Made by a program: the position numbers and the translations under genes. DNA of 64,000 bases from Desulfolinea sp964487745. GTDB lineage: Bacteria; Chloroflexota; Anaerolineae; Anaerolineales; Villigracilaceae. Location of the stretch: the NCBI GenBank assembly GCA_964487745.1, contig CAZASG010000005.1, positions 62,001 to 126,000 of the forward strand, read 5' to 3'. Every line of letters starts with the position of its first letter. The stretch's first letter is position 1. This document shows, one piece after another, positions 32,094 through 41,781 of this stretch. The notes under the pieces were generated by a model, which had not been told where the DNA came from, did no database searches, and saw nothing but the letters and a program-made list of their open reading frames with translations.

Positions 32094-32930
32094 ATGCAAG
32101 AAAAAATAACGATTAAAGAAATAGATGAAGTTGTTGCTGCGATCCGCTCGCGCGTGGATGCAAAACCTCGCGTTGGCTTGATTTTAGGCTCGGGACTAAG
32201 CGATTTTGCTAACTCTGTTGAGAATGCCACATCCATACCTTTTGGTGACCTCCCTCATTGGCCTGTTTCGACTGTAAAGGGGCATTCGGGGCGTCTGGTT
32301 ATCGGCCAGATCGAAGGGCAGGATGTCTTTGTCTTGCAGGGACGTATTCACTTCTATGAAGGATATACCATGCAGCAGGTTACCTTGCCGGTGCGCGTCA
32401 TGCAGCGAATGGGTGTCGAGATCATGTTCGTGACGAATGCCGCAGGCGGTATTGCGGATGCACATCAGCCTGGCGATGTTATGTTGATCATCGATCATAT
32501 CAACATGCCCGGCTTGGTTGGGCAAAGCCCTATGCATGGTCCCAATTACGACGAGCTTGGCCCCCGTTTCCCCGATATGACCCAGGCTTATGATCTTGAA
32601 CTCCTTGATCTTGCACGAAAGGTTGCCAACGAAAATGACGTTCCCTTCCACGAGGGTGTTTATTGCGGATTAAGCGGCCCCTCGTTTGAAACACCGGCAG
32701 AGTTGCGCTTTTTGAAGATGATCGGCGCTGATTCTGTTGGCATGTCCACCGTTTCAGAAGTTTCTGTGGCGCGTCATGGTGGTATGCGAGTATTGGGAAT
32801 TTCCGGTATTAGCAACAAAGCCCATACCGATATTTCTTTTGTCGCAACACATGATGATGTTCTCGAAGCAGGCAAGAAAATTGTTCCGAAGATGGAAACC
32901 ATCATTCGCGGTGTTTTGCGCTCTATCTAG
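32094..32930 (+). CDS. punA: Purine nucleoside phosphorylase I
   Basis: A 278-residue trimeric-type PNP. Signatures are LILGSGLSDFANSVENA (phosphate loop), HWPVSTVKGHSGRLVIG, LQGRIHFYEGY, FVTNAAGGI, CGLSGPSFETPAELRF and DSVGMSTVSEV. It converts inosine or guanosine plus phosphate to base and ribose-1-phosphate. AGAGGA precedes the ATG, and TATAAT lies about 40 bases upstream. Together with adenosine deaminase and YfiH it gives purine salvage in this window. Confidence 0.95.
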   Translation: MQEKITIKEIDEVVAAIRSRVDAKPRVGLILGSGLSDFANSVENATSIPFGDLPHWPVSTVKGHSGRLVIGQIEGQDVFVLQGRIHFYEGYTMQQVTLPVRVMQRMGVEIMFVTNAAGGIADAHQPGDVMLIIDHINMPGLVGQSPMHGPNYDELGPRFPDMTQAYDLELLDLARKVANENDVPFHEGVYCGLSGPSFETPAELRFLKMIGADSVGMSTVSEVSVARHGGMRVLGISGISNKAHTDISFVATHDDVLEAGKKIVPKMETIIRGVLRSI

Positions 32931-32969
32931 TATTTCTTAATTGTTTTTTCTCCATAAAACGAAACGAGC

Positions 32970-33650
32970 ATGGTTGCCATTTATGGTTTTCTCTCAACCT
33001 ATGAGGGACTCATTTATTTTTTTCTCGTCTTGGGTGGGTTATTTCTCGGGCGCTGGCTTTGGCGTACCTGGAAGGCATGGCGAGGAGCGATCTATAGTTT
33101 GGAACGCGAGATTTCGCAGCAGCGTTTTGTGCGCGCTCTCGCATTAAGCCTGGTTTGGCTTGCTCTCCTTTTAGGAGAATTTGTCGTCACCTCTTTTATC
33201 GTGCCTTCGATCCCCCCTTCAGCATTTATTCCCACCCCAACTGTAGATCTGCTCGTCACGCCGACGGGAACGATCTCCGCAGAGTTAGCTGCTACATTAG
33301 ATGCACGCCCCACGCCCGCAGCAGCTAATTTTGGCGAGGGCTGTATCCCTGAGCAGAAGATCGTCGATTCTCCGGCTCCCGGGCAGGAGCTCAGCGGGAT
33401 CGTGGAATTGATCGGCACCGTTGATATCCCCCAGTTTGGTTTTTACAAATTTGAAGTCTCTCCCGCTGGGGCAGAGAACTGGTCAACTGTTTTTGCCGGA
33501 CGTGAAGTCATTCACGATGATGTGCTGGGACGTATCGACACGGGTGAGCTAACTCCGGGCGACTATGAGCTTCGTTTGGTCATCACGGATAATCTTGGCG
33601 AGGCGCTGCCTCCTTGTGTGATCCCGATCCGGGTGATAGGGCAGCAATAA
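32970..33650 (+). CDS. Hypothetical membrane protein with extracytoplasmic beta domain
   Basis: A 226-residue protein. Two hydrophobic helices (about 10-30 and 48-72) are followed by a Pro/Thr-rich spacer (IPTPTVDLLVTPTGT). Residues about 115-222 form a soluble beta-sandwich-like domain (QKIVDSPAPGQELSGIVEL, then YKFEVSPAGAENW, then PGDYELRLVITDN). The domain resembles Ig-like modules of surface proteins. Function unknown. Its stop overlaps the GNAT start by one base. Confidence 0.78.
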   Translation: MVAIYGFLSTYEGLIYFFLVLGGLFLGRWLWRTWKAWRGAIYSLEREISQQRFVRALALSLVWLALLLGEFVVTSFIVPSIPPSAFIPTPTVDLLVTPTGTISAELAATLDARPTPAAANFGEGCIPEQKIVDSPAPGQELSGIVELIGTVDIPQFGFYKFEVSPAGAENWSTVFAGREVIHDDVLGRIDTGELTPGDYELRLVITDNLGEALPPCVIPIRVIGQQ

Positions 33651-34192
33651 TGAGCATCGATATTAAAATTCGCTCAGCGAATGCATCAGATATTCAGCGC
33701 TTGGTAGGCTTGGAGCATACAGTTGACACTGACTATGTCTGGCAGCTGGATTTGCAGAAGGAATCCAGTCAGATAATGGTATCTTTGCGTCAAGTCCGCT
33801 TGCCACGTCCTGTACCGGTACAATATCCTCGGGATCATTTTTCATTGGCTGATGAATGGAACAACAGTGCCCGTACCTTGGTGGCAGTCAATGATGGGAC
33901 GCCGGTGGGCTATATCCGTTTTTTTGAGCAGGCTAACGCAGCATCTGTCTGGATACAAGATTTGGTTGTTGGAACGGAAGCACGTCGAAAGGGGATCGCA
34001 TCGCTGTTGGTTGAGCGTGTTGCGCGCTGGGGGTTGGGGCGTCATAATCGCCAGCTTTTTATCGAAGTTTCATCGAAGAATCATCCCATGATCGATCTAG
34101 CTCAGAAGCTTGGTTTTGAATTTAGCGGATATAATGACCATTATTATGCTACGCAAGATGTAGCGTTGTTTTTTGGAAAGCTTATTAAGTAG
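33650..34192 (+). CDS. GNAT family N-acetyltransferase
   Basis: About 180 residues starting MSIDIKIRSANASDIQRLVG, with the start ATG sharing one base with the preceding TAA. The acetyl-CoA site is WIQDLVVGTEARRKGIASLL (motif RRKGIA). Downstream strands include LFIEVSSKNHPMIDLAQKLG and the final FSGYNDHYYA. The acceptor substrate is unknown. Confidence 0.9.
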   Translation: MSIDIKIRSANASDIQRLVGLEHTVDTDYVWQLDLQKESSQIMVSLRQVRLPRPVPVQYPRDHFSLADEWNNSARTLVAVNDGTPVGYIRFFEQANAASVWIQDLVVGTEARRKGIASLLVERVARWGLGRHNRQLFIEVSSKNHPMIDLAQKLGFEFSGYNDHYYATQDVALFFGKLIK

Positions 34193-34236
34193 ATATTTCT
34201 TTTGTGGAGTCTCTTCATGTTTAATGGTCGGATGAG

Positions 34237-36144
34237 ATGAGCAATTTTCTGGTGGGGATACGGGTACTTAACGAGATATTGACAGCCGGTGTATCGATCA
34301 CGGCTTTCTCGTTATTTCTCTATGCTTTGACATTTAATTTGCGCAATCGTGTGGCGCGATCTTTTGCGGTGATTATGCTTTGTGTGGTCGTGGTTTTCAC
34401 CGCAGAAGCGATGCAAAATGAAACCGTGCCTGCCTGGGGCCTGGAGCTCTTGCTCCAGATACAATGGTTTGGGATCGTTTTTCTCCCCGCTGCGTATTTG
34501 CATCTCTCAGATGCTTTGCTTATTACAGCAGGGATGCCCTCTCGTGGACGCAGGCGTCTTGCGATCCGTTTGATCTATATTGTTTCAGCAGGTTTCTTGC
34601 TGCTTCTGGGGTTTGATCTCTTGTTTGGGGAATTTATTGCAGAGGGTCAGCCCGCTCCGCATTTACAGCGTACTTTCTGGACAGAACTATTCACAGCTTA
34701 CTATGTCCTTGCTATGGTCTGGGCATGGATCAATTTCGCTCGCGCCTTTAATCAGATGCTCACGCGCTCAGGTAGACGGCGGATGGTTTATTTAATGGCG
34801 GGTGCCACCGCCCCTGCTTTGGGGTCGTACCCTTATTTGATGTATGGTTCTTCGTTTGCTGAGGAGCATCTCTTTCTTTTTTGGACATCTGCGCTGACGA
34901 TCAATATCTTTGTGGGAGGCCTGATCGTAGTGATGGCATACGCTGTCGCTTTTTTTGGTGTTTCCTGGCCCGACCGCTTGGTAAAAACACGCCTTTTCAA
35001 GTGGATATTGCGAGGTCCTGTGGCTGCTTCGATCACCCTGGGCTTAATGACTGTTGTGCGCAGAGGCGGAGAGATTTATGGCGGCGATCCCTATTCTGCC
35101 TTTGTTCCCCTCATGATGGTAGTCAGCGTTTTGTTGATCGAACACACGATTACTGTGTTGGCACCCCTGTGGGAACGGACCCTCTTCTTTGGGGGAGATC
35201 GGGACGAATTGCTGCTCTTGCAAAATATCGAAGAGCGTTTGCTCACACGTAGTGACTTGCGTCAATTTCTCGATGCGGTGCTGGCAGCAGTGCGCGACCA
35301 TCTTCAATCGCCATTGGCATTTATTGTGGCGTTGGATAACGGCGACTTTTCCATGATCACATTAGCAGGGAATAAAAACTTACTGGATCAAGATCATTTC
35401 CCTGACCTTCTACGTGTTCCCGAGATCGAATCCGGTCGAGAACGCCACGAATTTGTTTGGGGAGATTTTTTGCTTTTGCCTTTGAGAAAACGTAAACGGG
35501 ACATGGATCGCGATGAAGTCCCCCCGCTTTTGGGTGTTTTGGGAGTGGCGCAGGTTGAGCATGCTCATATCGAGCAGGATCAACGTGATTCCCTCTGGCT
35601 TTTGGCAGAGCGTGCTGCGCTTGCTTTAGAAGATCGTCAGTTGCAACAAAGCGTTTTTCAATCGTTACAAGATCTGCAGCCCCAGGCAGAAGCGCTTCAG
35701 CGTTGGCGTGCATCAGGGCGTTATGATAGCAAAGCCAGTATGCTGTCTGAGACTCTGCCTCCCGAAGCAGATTTAGCCAACTGGGTCAAGGACGCATTGA
35801 GCCATTATTGGGGTGGTCCAAAATTGAGCGATAGTCCACTTATGGATTTGGAGGTTGTGCAGCAAACCGCAGCCGAACATGATGGTAATGCGGTAAATGC
35901 CTTACGTGCCATTCTGCGCCGAGGAGTTGATAAAATACGTCCAGAGGGTGAACGTCGTTTTACTGGCGAGTGGATACTCTATAATATCCTCGAGATGAAG
36001 TTTATTGAGGGTCGCAAAGTGCGCGATGTTGCAACACGTCTTGCGATGTCAGAGGCTGATCTTTACCGAAAACAACGTGTTGCAGTTGAAGCCGTTGCAA
36101 AAATGCTTCTGGAAATGGAAACAGAGGTAAAGCAGTTTGAATAA
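34237..36144 (+). CDS. 7TM sensor with GAF-like domain and C-terminal HTH, no kinase
   Basis: A 635-residue protein. About eight N-terminal hydrophobic segments (1-245) resemble a histidine-kinase 7TM input domain. An amphipathic linker (WERTLFFGGDRDELLLLQNI) leads to a GAF-like region (about 325-455). The C-terminal 120 residues end in a possible helix-turn-helix (KVRDVATRLAMSEADLYRKQ). No HisKA, HATPase, GGDEF or phosphatase motif is seen, so the output is unclear. It lies upstream of an S1-domain gene and ftsK. Confidence 0.8.
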   Translation: MSNFLVGIRVLNEILTAGVSITAFSLFLYALTFNLRNRVARSFAVIMLCVVVVFTAEAMQNETVPAWGLELLLQIQWFGIVFLPAAYLHLSDALLITAGMPSRGRRRLAIRLIYIVSAGFLLLLGFDLLFGEFIAEGQPAPHLQRTFWTELFTAYYVLAMVWAWINFARAFNQMLTRSGRRRMVYLMAGATAPALGSYPYLMYGSSFAEEHLFLFWTSALTINIFVGGLIVVMAYAVAFFGVSWPDRLVKTRLFKWILRGPVAASITLGLMTVVRRGGEIYGGDPYSAFVPLMMVVSVLLIEHTITVLAPLWERTLFFGGDRDELLLLQNIEERLLTRSDLRQFLDAVLAAVRDHLQSPLAFIVALDNGDFSMITLAGNKNLLDQDHFPDLLRVPEIESGRERHEFVWGDFLLLPLRKRKRDMDRDEVPPLLGVLGVAQVEHAHIEQDQRDSLWLLAERAALALEDRQLQQSVFQSLQDLQPQAEALQRWRASGRYDSKASMLSETLPPEADLANWVKDALSHYWGGPKLSDSPLMDLEVVQQTAAEHDGNAVNALRAILRRGVDKIRPEGERRFTGEWILYNILEMKFIEGRKVRDVATRLAMSEADLYRKQRVAVEAVAKMLLEMETEVKQFE

Positions 36145-36215
36145 GCAGTTTTGTGAGTCGTGAAAAGCTGCTCCGGGACAAGCAGCAGGTAGATGAAGAA
36201 CGGAGGAAGGATTTA

Positions 36216-37157
36216 ATGGTGAACAAAGAAAAGGTTCAAGAAAAAGGAAGAACTGAGAACGATGATGCCTGGTGGGCTTCTGTTTTGGCGGACGAGAATC
36301 GCTATGCAGTTGAAAGAGGTACTCCCAAGTATAAAAAGGAACTTGACCATAAAAGAGAGGATGCTCCTGCCCTCAACTGGGAAAAAGCGCAGCAACTATA
36401 TAAACAGGATTCTGTAGTTTCTTTGCGTGTCACTGGTCATAATCGCGGCGGGGTCTTGGTAGAGGGAGAAGAACTCAAAGGCTTTGTGCCCTTCTCGCAC
36501 TTAACCAAGTTAGAGGATGATAGCGACCCTGCCAAACGCGAGGAGACTCTTTCAACTTATGATGGTATGACCTTGGAGCTAAAGGTGATCGAGTGTGTGC
36601 CGGAAGATGGACGGATCGTTTTCTCAGAGCGTGCGGCACAGGCAGGTGCAGGTCGTCGGCGGGAGCTTTTCTCTTCGCTGACCAAGGGGAAGGAAGTCCT
36701 TGGCGAAGTTACCAACATCACAGACTTTGGTGTCTTCGTTGACCTTGGTGGTGTTGAGGGCCTTGTGCACATATCGGAACTCTCTTGGGGGCGCGTGGGG
36801 CACCCTCGTGAAATTGTTGAGATGAGAGAGAAGATTCGAGTACAGGTTTTGGATATCTCCCCGGAGCGATGCCGAGTTGCACTCAGTGTGAAACGCCTTA
36901 TCAATAACCCCTGGGAAACAGCAGCAGAAAAGTATCAATTCGGACAAATCGTTGACGGAGAAGTCTCCGCGCTGGTCTCTTTTGGGATTTTTGCTCGTCT
37001 TGAAGACGGCATAGAGGGGCTGGTGCACAGCTCGGAGATTCCTGATAATGGACAGAAGATGCGTAAAGGAGATCAGGTCCAGTTGCGTATTCTGCACATA
37101 GATCCCCAAAAACAACGTATGGGGTTGAGTCTAAAAATACAATCTAATAATGATTAG
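36216..37157 (+). CDS. S1 RNA-binding domain protein (ribosomal protein S1-like)
   Basis: About 313 residues from ATG 36216, which has GGAGG and AAGGA just upstream; a GTG at 36153 in frame is the alternative. After a charged N-terminus there are three S1 domains: QDSVVSLRVTGHNRGGVLVE, GKEVLGEVTNITDFGVFVDL with VEGLVHISELSWGRV, and GQIVDGEVSALVSFGIFARL with IEGLVHSSEIPDNG. Many Gram-positive and Chloroflexota genomes have such short S1 proteins that bind mRNA. Its stop overlaps the ftsK start by 8 bases. Confidence 0.9.
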   Translation: MVNKEKVQEKGRTENDDAWWASVLADENRYAVERGTPKYKKELDHKREDAPALNWEKAQQLYKQDSVVSLRVTGHNRGGVLVEGEELKGFVPFSHLTKLEDDSDPAKREETLSTYDGMTLELKVIECVPEDGRIVFSERAAQAGAGRRRELFSSLTKGKEVLGEVTNITDFGVFVDLGGVEGLVHISELSWGRVGHPREIVEMREKIRVQVLDISPERCRVALSVKRLINNPWETAAEKYQFGQIVDGEVSALVSFGIFARLEDGIEGLVHSSEIPDNGQKMRKGDQVQLRILHIDPQKQRMGLSLKIQSNND

Positions 37158-39285
37158 AAAATTCTTTTCCGAATCGAGCGACTGGCTGGATCGCCTTACA
37201 AAAGTTAAGTTGCATTTTGGTCGCTTTGCTAGTGATATCGGTGGTGTTTTGCTGCTTGCAATTGCCCTCGTTTCATTACTGGCACTATTTGGGTGGACAG
37301 AAGGAGAGTGGCTAACTCCATGGGTTGAATTTTTGGGCATATGGTTTGGATGGGGTAGTTATCTTGCTGTGATCTCGATTGGGATGTTAGGGATATTAGC
37401 GCTGCGCCGCTCCGAGGAGCCTCTCCCGTGGGGACGTTTATTTACCCTTGAGTTCGCGGCATTCCTGACTCTAGGCTTGCTGACCGTACTAGGAGGGCGT
37501 GATCTGCAAAGAGCGGAACTGGGTCTCGACGGCGGACGATTGGGTTGGGGTTTGGATCAAATGTTAAGTAAGCTTATCAGCCCGTTAGGCAGTTTACTGA
37601 TCTTCATCATCGGCTGGTTCCTGGCTGTGATGAGCGGGTTTGGACTTTGGCGTTATCTCGAAGCATGGCTCTTGCAGGTAGGTGGTGAAAAGCGGGATGA
37701 AATTGAGTCCGAGAGCGAGCCAGAGGAAGTGCCTAAAGTGAAGCCACGCAAAGCACCTAAGACAAAACTCCCTCCAGAATTTCGAAAATCTTTCTCATTA
37801 TCAGAAGCGGAAGATGAACGCCCGGCAAAACCGCTGCCTCGTGATGAGCGCTTACCACCCTTAGACTTTCTGCTTAGTGAACGCAGAAATCGTCTGGATG
37901 AGCGCACCATCAACCAAACTGCGGGCTTGATCGAAAAGACCTTGGATGAGTTTGGAATCCCTGCCAAGGTGATCGGGTTCCGCGTAGGACCTGCGATCAC
38001 ACAATTTGCGGTGCAGCCTGGCTTTATTGACAAAGGTATGGCTGGCGACGAAGAACAACGCTTGATGAAGGTACGTGTTGCCCAAATTGCCTCGCTGCAG
38101 AAGGATTTGGCACTGGCTCTCTCTGCGCAGCGTTTGCGTATTGAAGCACCTGTGCCGGGACGCTCTTATGTTGGTATCGAAGTTCCAAATTCGCATGTTG
38201 AAGTGGTTCGCCTGCGTTCTATTTTGGAATCAGAAGCTTTTCAAAGGGTTCGTTCGCCGCTGGCTATTGCGGTCGGACGGGATGTTTCTGGTCACCCCGT
38301 AGTGGCAGATTTGGCAAAAATGCCTCATCTTTTAATTGCAGGCTCAACAGGGTCGGGGAAATCTGTTTCTATCATCTCTATTGCAACCTCACTGGCAATG
38401 AATAATCATCCCGACGATCTGCGCTTGGTTATGATTGATTCGAAGATGGTTGAGTTGATCCGCTTTAACGGCTTGCCGCACCTATATGGCAAGGTAGAAA
38501 CGAATATTGATCGCATCCAGGGCGTTTTGCGTTGGGTCGTGGTCGAAATGGAACAGCGCTATAAGCTACTGGAAAAAGAAAGCTCGCGCGATATTCAGTC
38601 TTATAACAGAAAAGTGCTGCGGCGCAAGAATGGTTTTGCCATGCCGCGTATCGTTGTCTTGATCGACGAAATGGCGGATTTGATGATGAATGCTCCTGAT
38701 CAGACCGAGCACAATCTTGTTCGTTTGGCACAGATGGCACGTGCAACAGGCATTCACTTGGTGATGGCTACTCAACGCCCCAGCACCGATGTGGTTACTG
38801 GATTGATCAAAGCCAACTTCCCGGCGCGTATCGCGTTTGCAGTCACATCTGGTGTTGATTCGCGCGTTATTTTGGATAGTGTTGGGGCTGAAAATCTGCT
38901 TGGAAACGGAGACATGTTGTTCCTGAGTCCGGAAGCGGGTACGCCATCCCGTGTGCAAGGTGTCATGATCACGGATAAAGAGATCGAAAAGGTGATCAAT
39001 TATTGGCATCAGAGTGGCCAGGTATCCGATGAAGCTCCACCCTGGGAAGAAGTACTCAATAGCACCGATGATGAGGATGAAAGTCTGATAGAGCAGGCGA
39101 TAGACGTGATCCAGAAAACGCAGCGGGCATCAGCATCATTGTTGCAGAGGCGTTTACGGATCGGCTATCCGCGCGCTGCACGCCTGCTTGATAGCCTTGA
39201 AGATTTGGGAATTGTCGGTCCCGCCTTGGGGGGCGGACGCGAGCGGGATGTTTTGATCTCGCCGGATGACGAAGTTGAATATTAG
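37150..39285 (+). CDS. ftsK: DNA translocase FtsK/SpoIIIE
   Basis: A 711-residue hexameric DNA pump for chromosome segregation at division. Four transmembrane helices lie within residues 28-180, then a charged linker. The FtsK motor follows: alpha domain about 240-370, Walker A AGSTGSGKSVS near 395, Walker B IVVLIDEMADLMM, then MATQRPSTDVVTGLIKANFP. The gamma winged helix at the C-terminus (about 645-705: TQRASASLLQRRLRIGYPRA) reads the orienting DNA motif. The linker is short for the family. Confidence 0.96.
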   Translation: MIRKFFSESSDWLDRLTKVKLHFGRFASDIGGVLLLAIALVSLLALFGWTEGEWLTPWVEFLGIWFGWGSYLAVISIGMLGILALRRSEEPLPWGRLFTLEFAAFLTLGLLTVLGGRDLQRAELGLDGGRLGWGLDQMLSKLISPLGSLLIFIIGWFLAVMSGFGLWRYLEAWLLQVGGEKRDEIESESEPEEVPKVKPRKAPKTKLPPEFRKSFSLSEAEDERPAKPLPRDERLPPLDFLLSERRNRLDERTINQTAGLIEKTLDEFGIPAKVIGFRVGPAITQFAVQPGFIDKGMAGDEEQRLMKVRVAQIASLQKDLALALSAQRLRIEAPVPGRSYVGIEVPNSHVEVVRLRSILESEAFQRVRSPLAIAVGRDVSGHPVVADLAKMPHLLIAGSTGSGKSVSIISIATSLAMNNHPDDLRLVMIDSKMVELIRFNGLPHLYGKVETNIDRIQGVLRWVVVEMEQRYKLLEKESSRDIQSYNRKVLRRKNGFAMPRIVVLIDEMADLMMNAPDQTEHNLVRLAQMARATGIHLVMATQRPSTDVVTGLIKANFPARIAFAVTSGVDSRVILDSVGAENLLGNGDMLFLSPEAGTPSRVQGVMITDKEIEKVINYWHQSGQVSDEAPPWEEVLNSTDDEDESLIEQAIDVIQKTQRASASLLQRRLRIGYPRAARLLDSLEDLGIVGPALGGGRERDVLISPDDEVEY

Positions 39286-39325
39286 TTTGTAGTATGATAG
39301 GCCAACCTAATTACTGGAGTTCTTT

Positions 39326-39940
39326 GTGGAAAATACTGTAAAAACAGAAAAGATATCGTTGACAGATCGCTTGAGAGCTTTGTTTAAATGGGCGCTTGAC
39401 CCGATCGGTGCCTTTCTAAATAAACTCGGTCTTACCCCGAATATGATGACGATGCTGGGCTTGGCTGGAAATGTGGTCGGGGCAATTTTTATCGCCAAGG
39501 GGAATATGCTCTGGGGCGGTTTAATGGTGTTGCTGATGTGGCCTATTGATGCCTTGGACGGAACAATGGCGCGGTTGCGTGGTGAGCCTAGCGATTTTGG
39601 CGCTTTTGTCGACTCTGTTACAGACCGCTATTCTGAACTATTTATTTTTGGTGGTTTGCTTTATCATTTCTTTGAAATCGGCAATTTACTTGCGGTCATG
39701 CTCGTTTTCGTGGCAGCCTCTGGTTCTGTGCTGGTCTCATATACCCGTGCGCGGGCAGAAGGCTTAGGTTTTGAGGCCAAGATCGGTGCATTGACTCGCG
39801 TAGAGCGCTATCTGGTCTTAGCCCCGGGACTGGTCTTTAATTTCCCGTTGGTCGCAATGTGGATCATTGCCATTCTTGCTAACTACACAGCTTTACAGCG
39901 AATCTGGTATGTTCGTCAGCAGGCACATAAGAACTTTTAG
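39326..39940 (+). CDS. CDP-alcohol phosphatidyltransferase family protein
   Basis: A 204-residue membrane enzyme with the signature DALDGTMARLRGEPSDFGAF followed by VDSVTDRYSE, matching DG-x2-AR-x8-G-x3-D-x3-D. It transfers a phosphatidyl group from CDP-diacylglycerol to an alcohol such as glycerol phosphate or inositol phosphate; which one cannot be decided. About five helices are seen. The start is GTG at 39326 with GGAG 7 bases upstream. The next gene is lgt, which uses phosphatidylglycerol. Confidence 0.92.
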   Translation: MENTVKTEKISLTDRLRALFKWALDPIGAFLNKLGLTPNMMTMLGLAGNVVGAIFIAKGNMLWGGLMVLLMWPIDALDGTMARLRGEPSDFGAFVDSVTDRYSELFIFGGLLYHFFEIGNLLAVMLVFVAASGSVLVSYTRARAEGLGFEAKIGALTRVERYLVLAPGLVFNFPLVAMWIIAILANYTALQRIWYVRQQAHKNF

Positions 39941-39949
39941 CGGGCACTC

Positions 39950-40753
39950 ATGGTTGACGGTATTCAAATAGGTTTTCTTTTTTTTAGTTTTTATGGCCTG
40001 ATCATTGCCTTGGGGGCATTGGCGGGTGGTTTGCTGGCACAACGTGAAGCCAAGCGCAGAGGGCATGCCCCTGATATTATCTGGGACTTAATGCTCTGGT
40101 TGATGATCGCGGGTATTATCGGCGCTCGTCTTTGGCATGTTTTTACACCCTCACCTTCTCTCATCGCCGAAGGGATCACTACGAAATACTACCTGACTCA
40201 TCCTCTTGCGTTAATCGACACGCGCAAAGGGGGGATGGGCATTCCGGGGGCGGTGATTGGGGGGATGATCGCGCTCTTCTTTTTTGCTCGCAAACGAAAA
40301 TTATCCTTCCTGGAGTGGGCGGATATTGCTGCGCCGGGGCTGGCTCTTGGTCAGGCAATTGGGCGTTGGGGAAACTTTATCAATCAGGAACTTTATGGGG
40401 CGCCTACTTCTCTGCCATGGAAGATCTATATCGACCCTCTCCATCGCCTGGCTGAATATCAGGATATTTCCTACTATCATCCTCTCTTCCTGTACGAATC
40501 CTTATGGAACTTGGGGAATATGTTTCTGTTGTTGTGGGTTGGACGTCGCTTTGCAGATCGTATTAAGGCAGGAGATTTATTGCTACTCTATATGGTAGCT
40601 TACCCTGTAGGGCGTTTTCTGCTGGATTTCGTACGTCTTGATGCCGCGATGCTGGGTGGGATCAATGCAAATCAAACCTTCATGGCAATAGTCGCATTAT
40701 TTGCAACTATTGCGCTTGTCGCGCGTCATCGAAAAGATAGCGCTCCCATATAA
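39950..40753 (+). CDS. lgt: Prolipoprotein diacylglyceryl transferase
   Basis: A 267-residue membrane enzyme that moves diacylglycerol from phosphatidylglycerol to the lipobox cysteine. The family signature GRWGNFINQELYGAPTSLPW lies near residues 139-158, preceded by GGMGIPGAVIGG and followed by YHPLFLYESLWN, all typical of Lgt. About seven helices are seen. It follows the phosphatidyltransferase gene by 9 bases. Confidence 0.95.
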   Translation: MVDGIQIGFLFFSFYGLIIALGALAGGLLAQREAKRRGHAPDIIWDLMLWLMIAGIIGARLWHVFTPSPSLIAEGITTKYYLTHPLALIDTRKGGMGIPGAVIGGMIALFFFARKRKLSFLEWADIAAPGLALGQAIGRWGNFINQELYGAPTSLPWKIYIDPLHRLAEYQDISYYHPLFLYESLWNLGNMFLLLWVGRRFADRIKAGDLLLLYMVAYPVGRFLLDFVRLDAAMLGGINANQTFMAIVALFATIALVARHRKDSAPI

Positions 40754-40778
40754 GCCATTTTTGAGGACTGTTGTCTTA

Positions 40779-40807
40779 TTGACTTAGCCGACCCTCGCGA
40801 CTATTCT
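40779..40807 (+). promoter_or_regulatory. Possible promoter of the ABC transporter operon
   Basis: TTGACT (40779-40784) and TATTCT (40802-40807) lie 17 bases apart, about 40 bases upstream of the ATPase gene. Confidence 0.5.
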
Positions 40808-40848
40808 GGTTGCGCATATACTACCTTCAAAGAAGCGAATAGGTCTCC

Positions 40849-41781
40849 ATGATCCAAGCCGAAAACCTAAGCAAAACATTTAATGATTTCCTCGCCGTAG
40901 ATGGTCTTAGTCTGGATGTCCAACCCGGACAGGTTTTAGCGTTGCTTGGGCAAAACGGCGCTGGGAAAACAACCACGATTCGCATGTTGACTGGTTTATT
41001 ACGACCCACAAGGGGCTGGGCGCGTATTGCTGGATACGATGTTGTTGCAGACGCAACCGCGGTACGCTCTTCTGTGGGCGTGCTGACTGAACAACATGGT
41101 TTGTACCTGCGAATGACAGCAGAGGAGTACCTCGACTTCTTTGGAAAAGTTTACGAGTTGGACGCAGCTACACGCCGGAAGCGCAGCATTTACTTGTTGG
41201 AATATTTTGGCTTGGCGGAAGCTGCCCGCCGCCGAATTGGTGAATATTCCAAGGGGATGCGTCAAAAATTGGCCTTAGCGCGTACCCTGATCCACGAGCC
41301 GCCAGTATTACTGTTGGATGAACCCACTTCTGCTATGGACCCGGAAAGTGCTCGCCTTGTACGAGACGAGATCGGGAATTTGCGCTCATCACAACGCGCG
41401 ATCGTGATCTGTACGCATAACTTGGTCGAAGCAGAAACGCTTGCAGATGAGATCGCGATCATCTATAACGGGAAGATCTTGTTGAAAGGGAGATTGAAAG
41501 AGCTAAAAGACCATGTACTGGGCAGGCCCGAGTACGAAGTGCATTTTTCTGCTGCTTGGAATATGGAAGATTTCAAGATCCCTGCAGGTGTAGAAATCCT
41601 TGATAAAAAGCCACTGAAATTACGTTTTCGCTCAGACAACCCAGACGAGATCAACTCACTTTTTTTGCAAAACCTTTCTGCCGAGAAGGCGCCCGTTTTG
41701 ACGTTGGAAGAAGTTCCGCGCAGTCTTGAGCAGGTTTATTTGAAGGTCATGGCGGGGGCTGCTGAAAAGGTCGTGATATGA
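40849..41781 (+). CDS. ABC transporter ATP-binding protein
   Basis: A 310-residue ABC-2-type ATPase. It shows Walker A LLGQNGAGKTTT, Q-loop LTEQHGLYLRMTAEE, signature YSKGMRQKLALA, Walker B PPVLLLDEPTSAMD and the switch histidine in VICTHNLVEAE. A C-terminal extension of about 85 residues fits the DrrA/NatA group. Its stop overlaps the permease start (ATGA), and the two form one exporter. The substrate is unknown. Confidence 0.94.
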   Translation: MIQAENLSKTFNDFLAVDGLSLDVQPGQVLALLGQNGAGKTTTIRMLTGLLRPTRGWARIAGYDVVADATAVRSSVGVLTEQHGLYLRMTAEEYLDFFGKVYELDAATRRKRSIYLLEYFGLAEAARRRIGEYSKGMRQKLALARTLIHEPPVLLLDEPTSAMDPESARLVRDEIGNLRSSQRAIVICTHNLVEAETLADEIAIIYNGKILLKGRLKELKDHVLGRPEYEVHFSAAWNMEDFKIPAGVEILDKKPLKLRFRSDNPDEINSLFLQNLSAEKAPVLTLEEVPRSLEQVYLKVMAGAAEKVVI

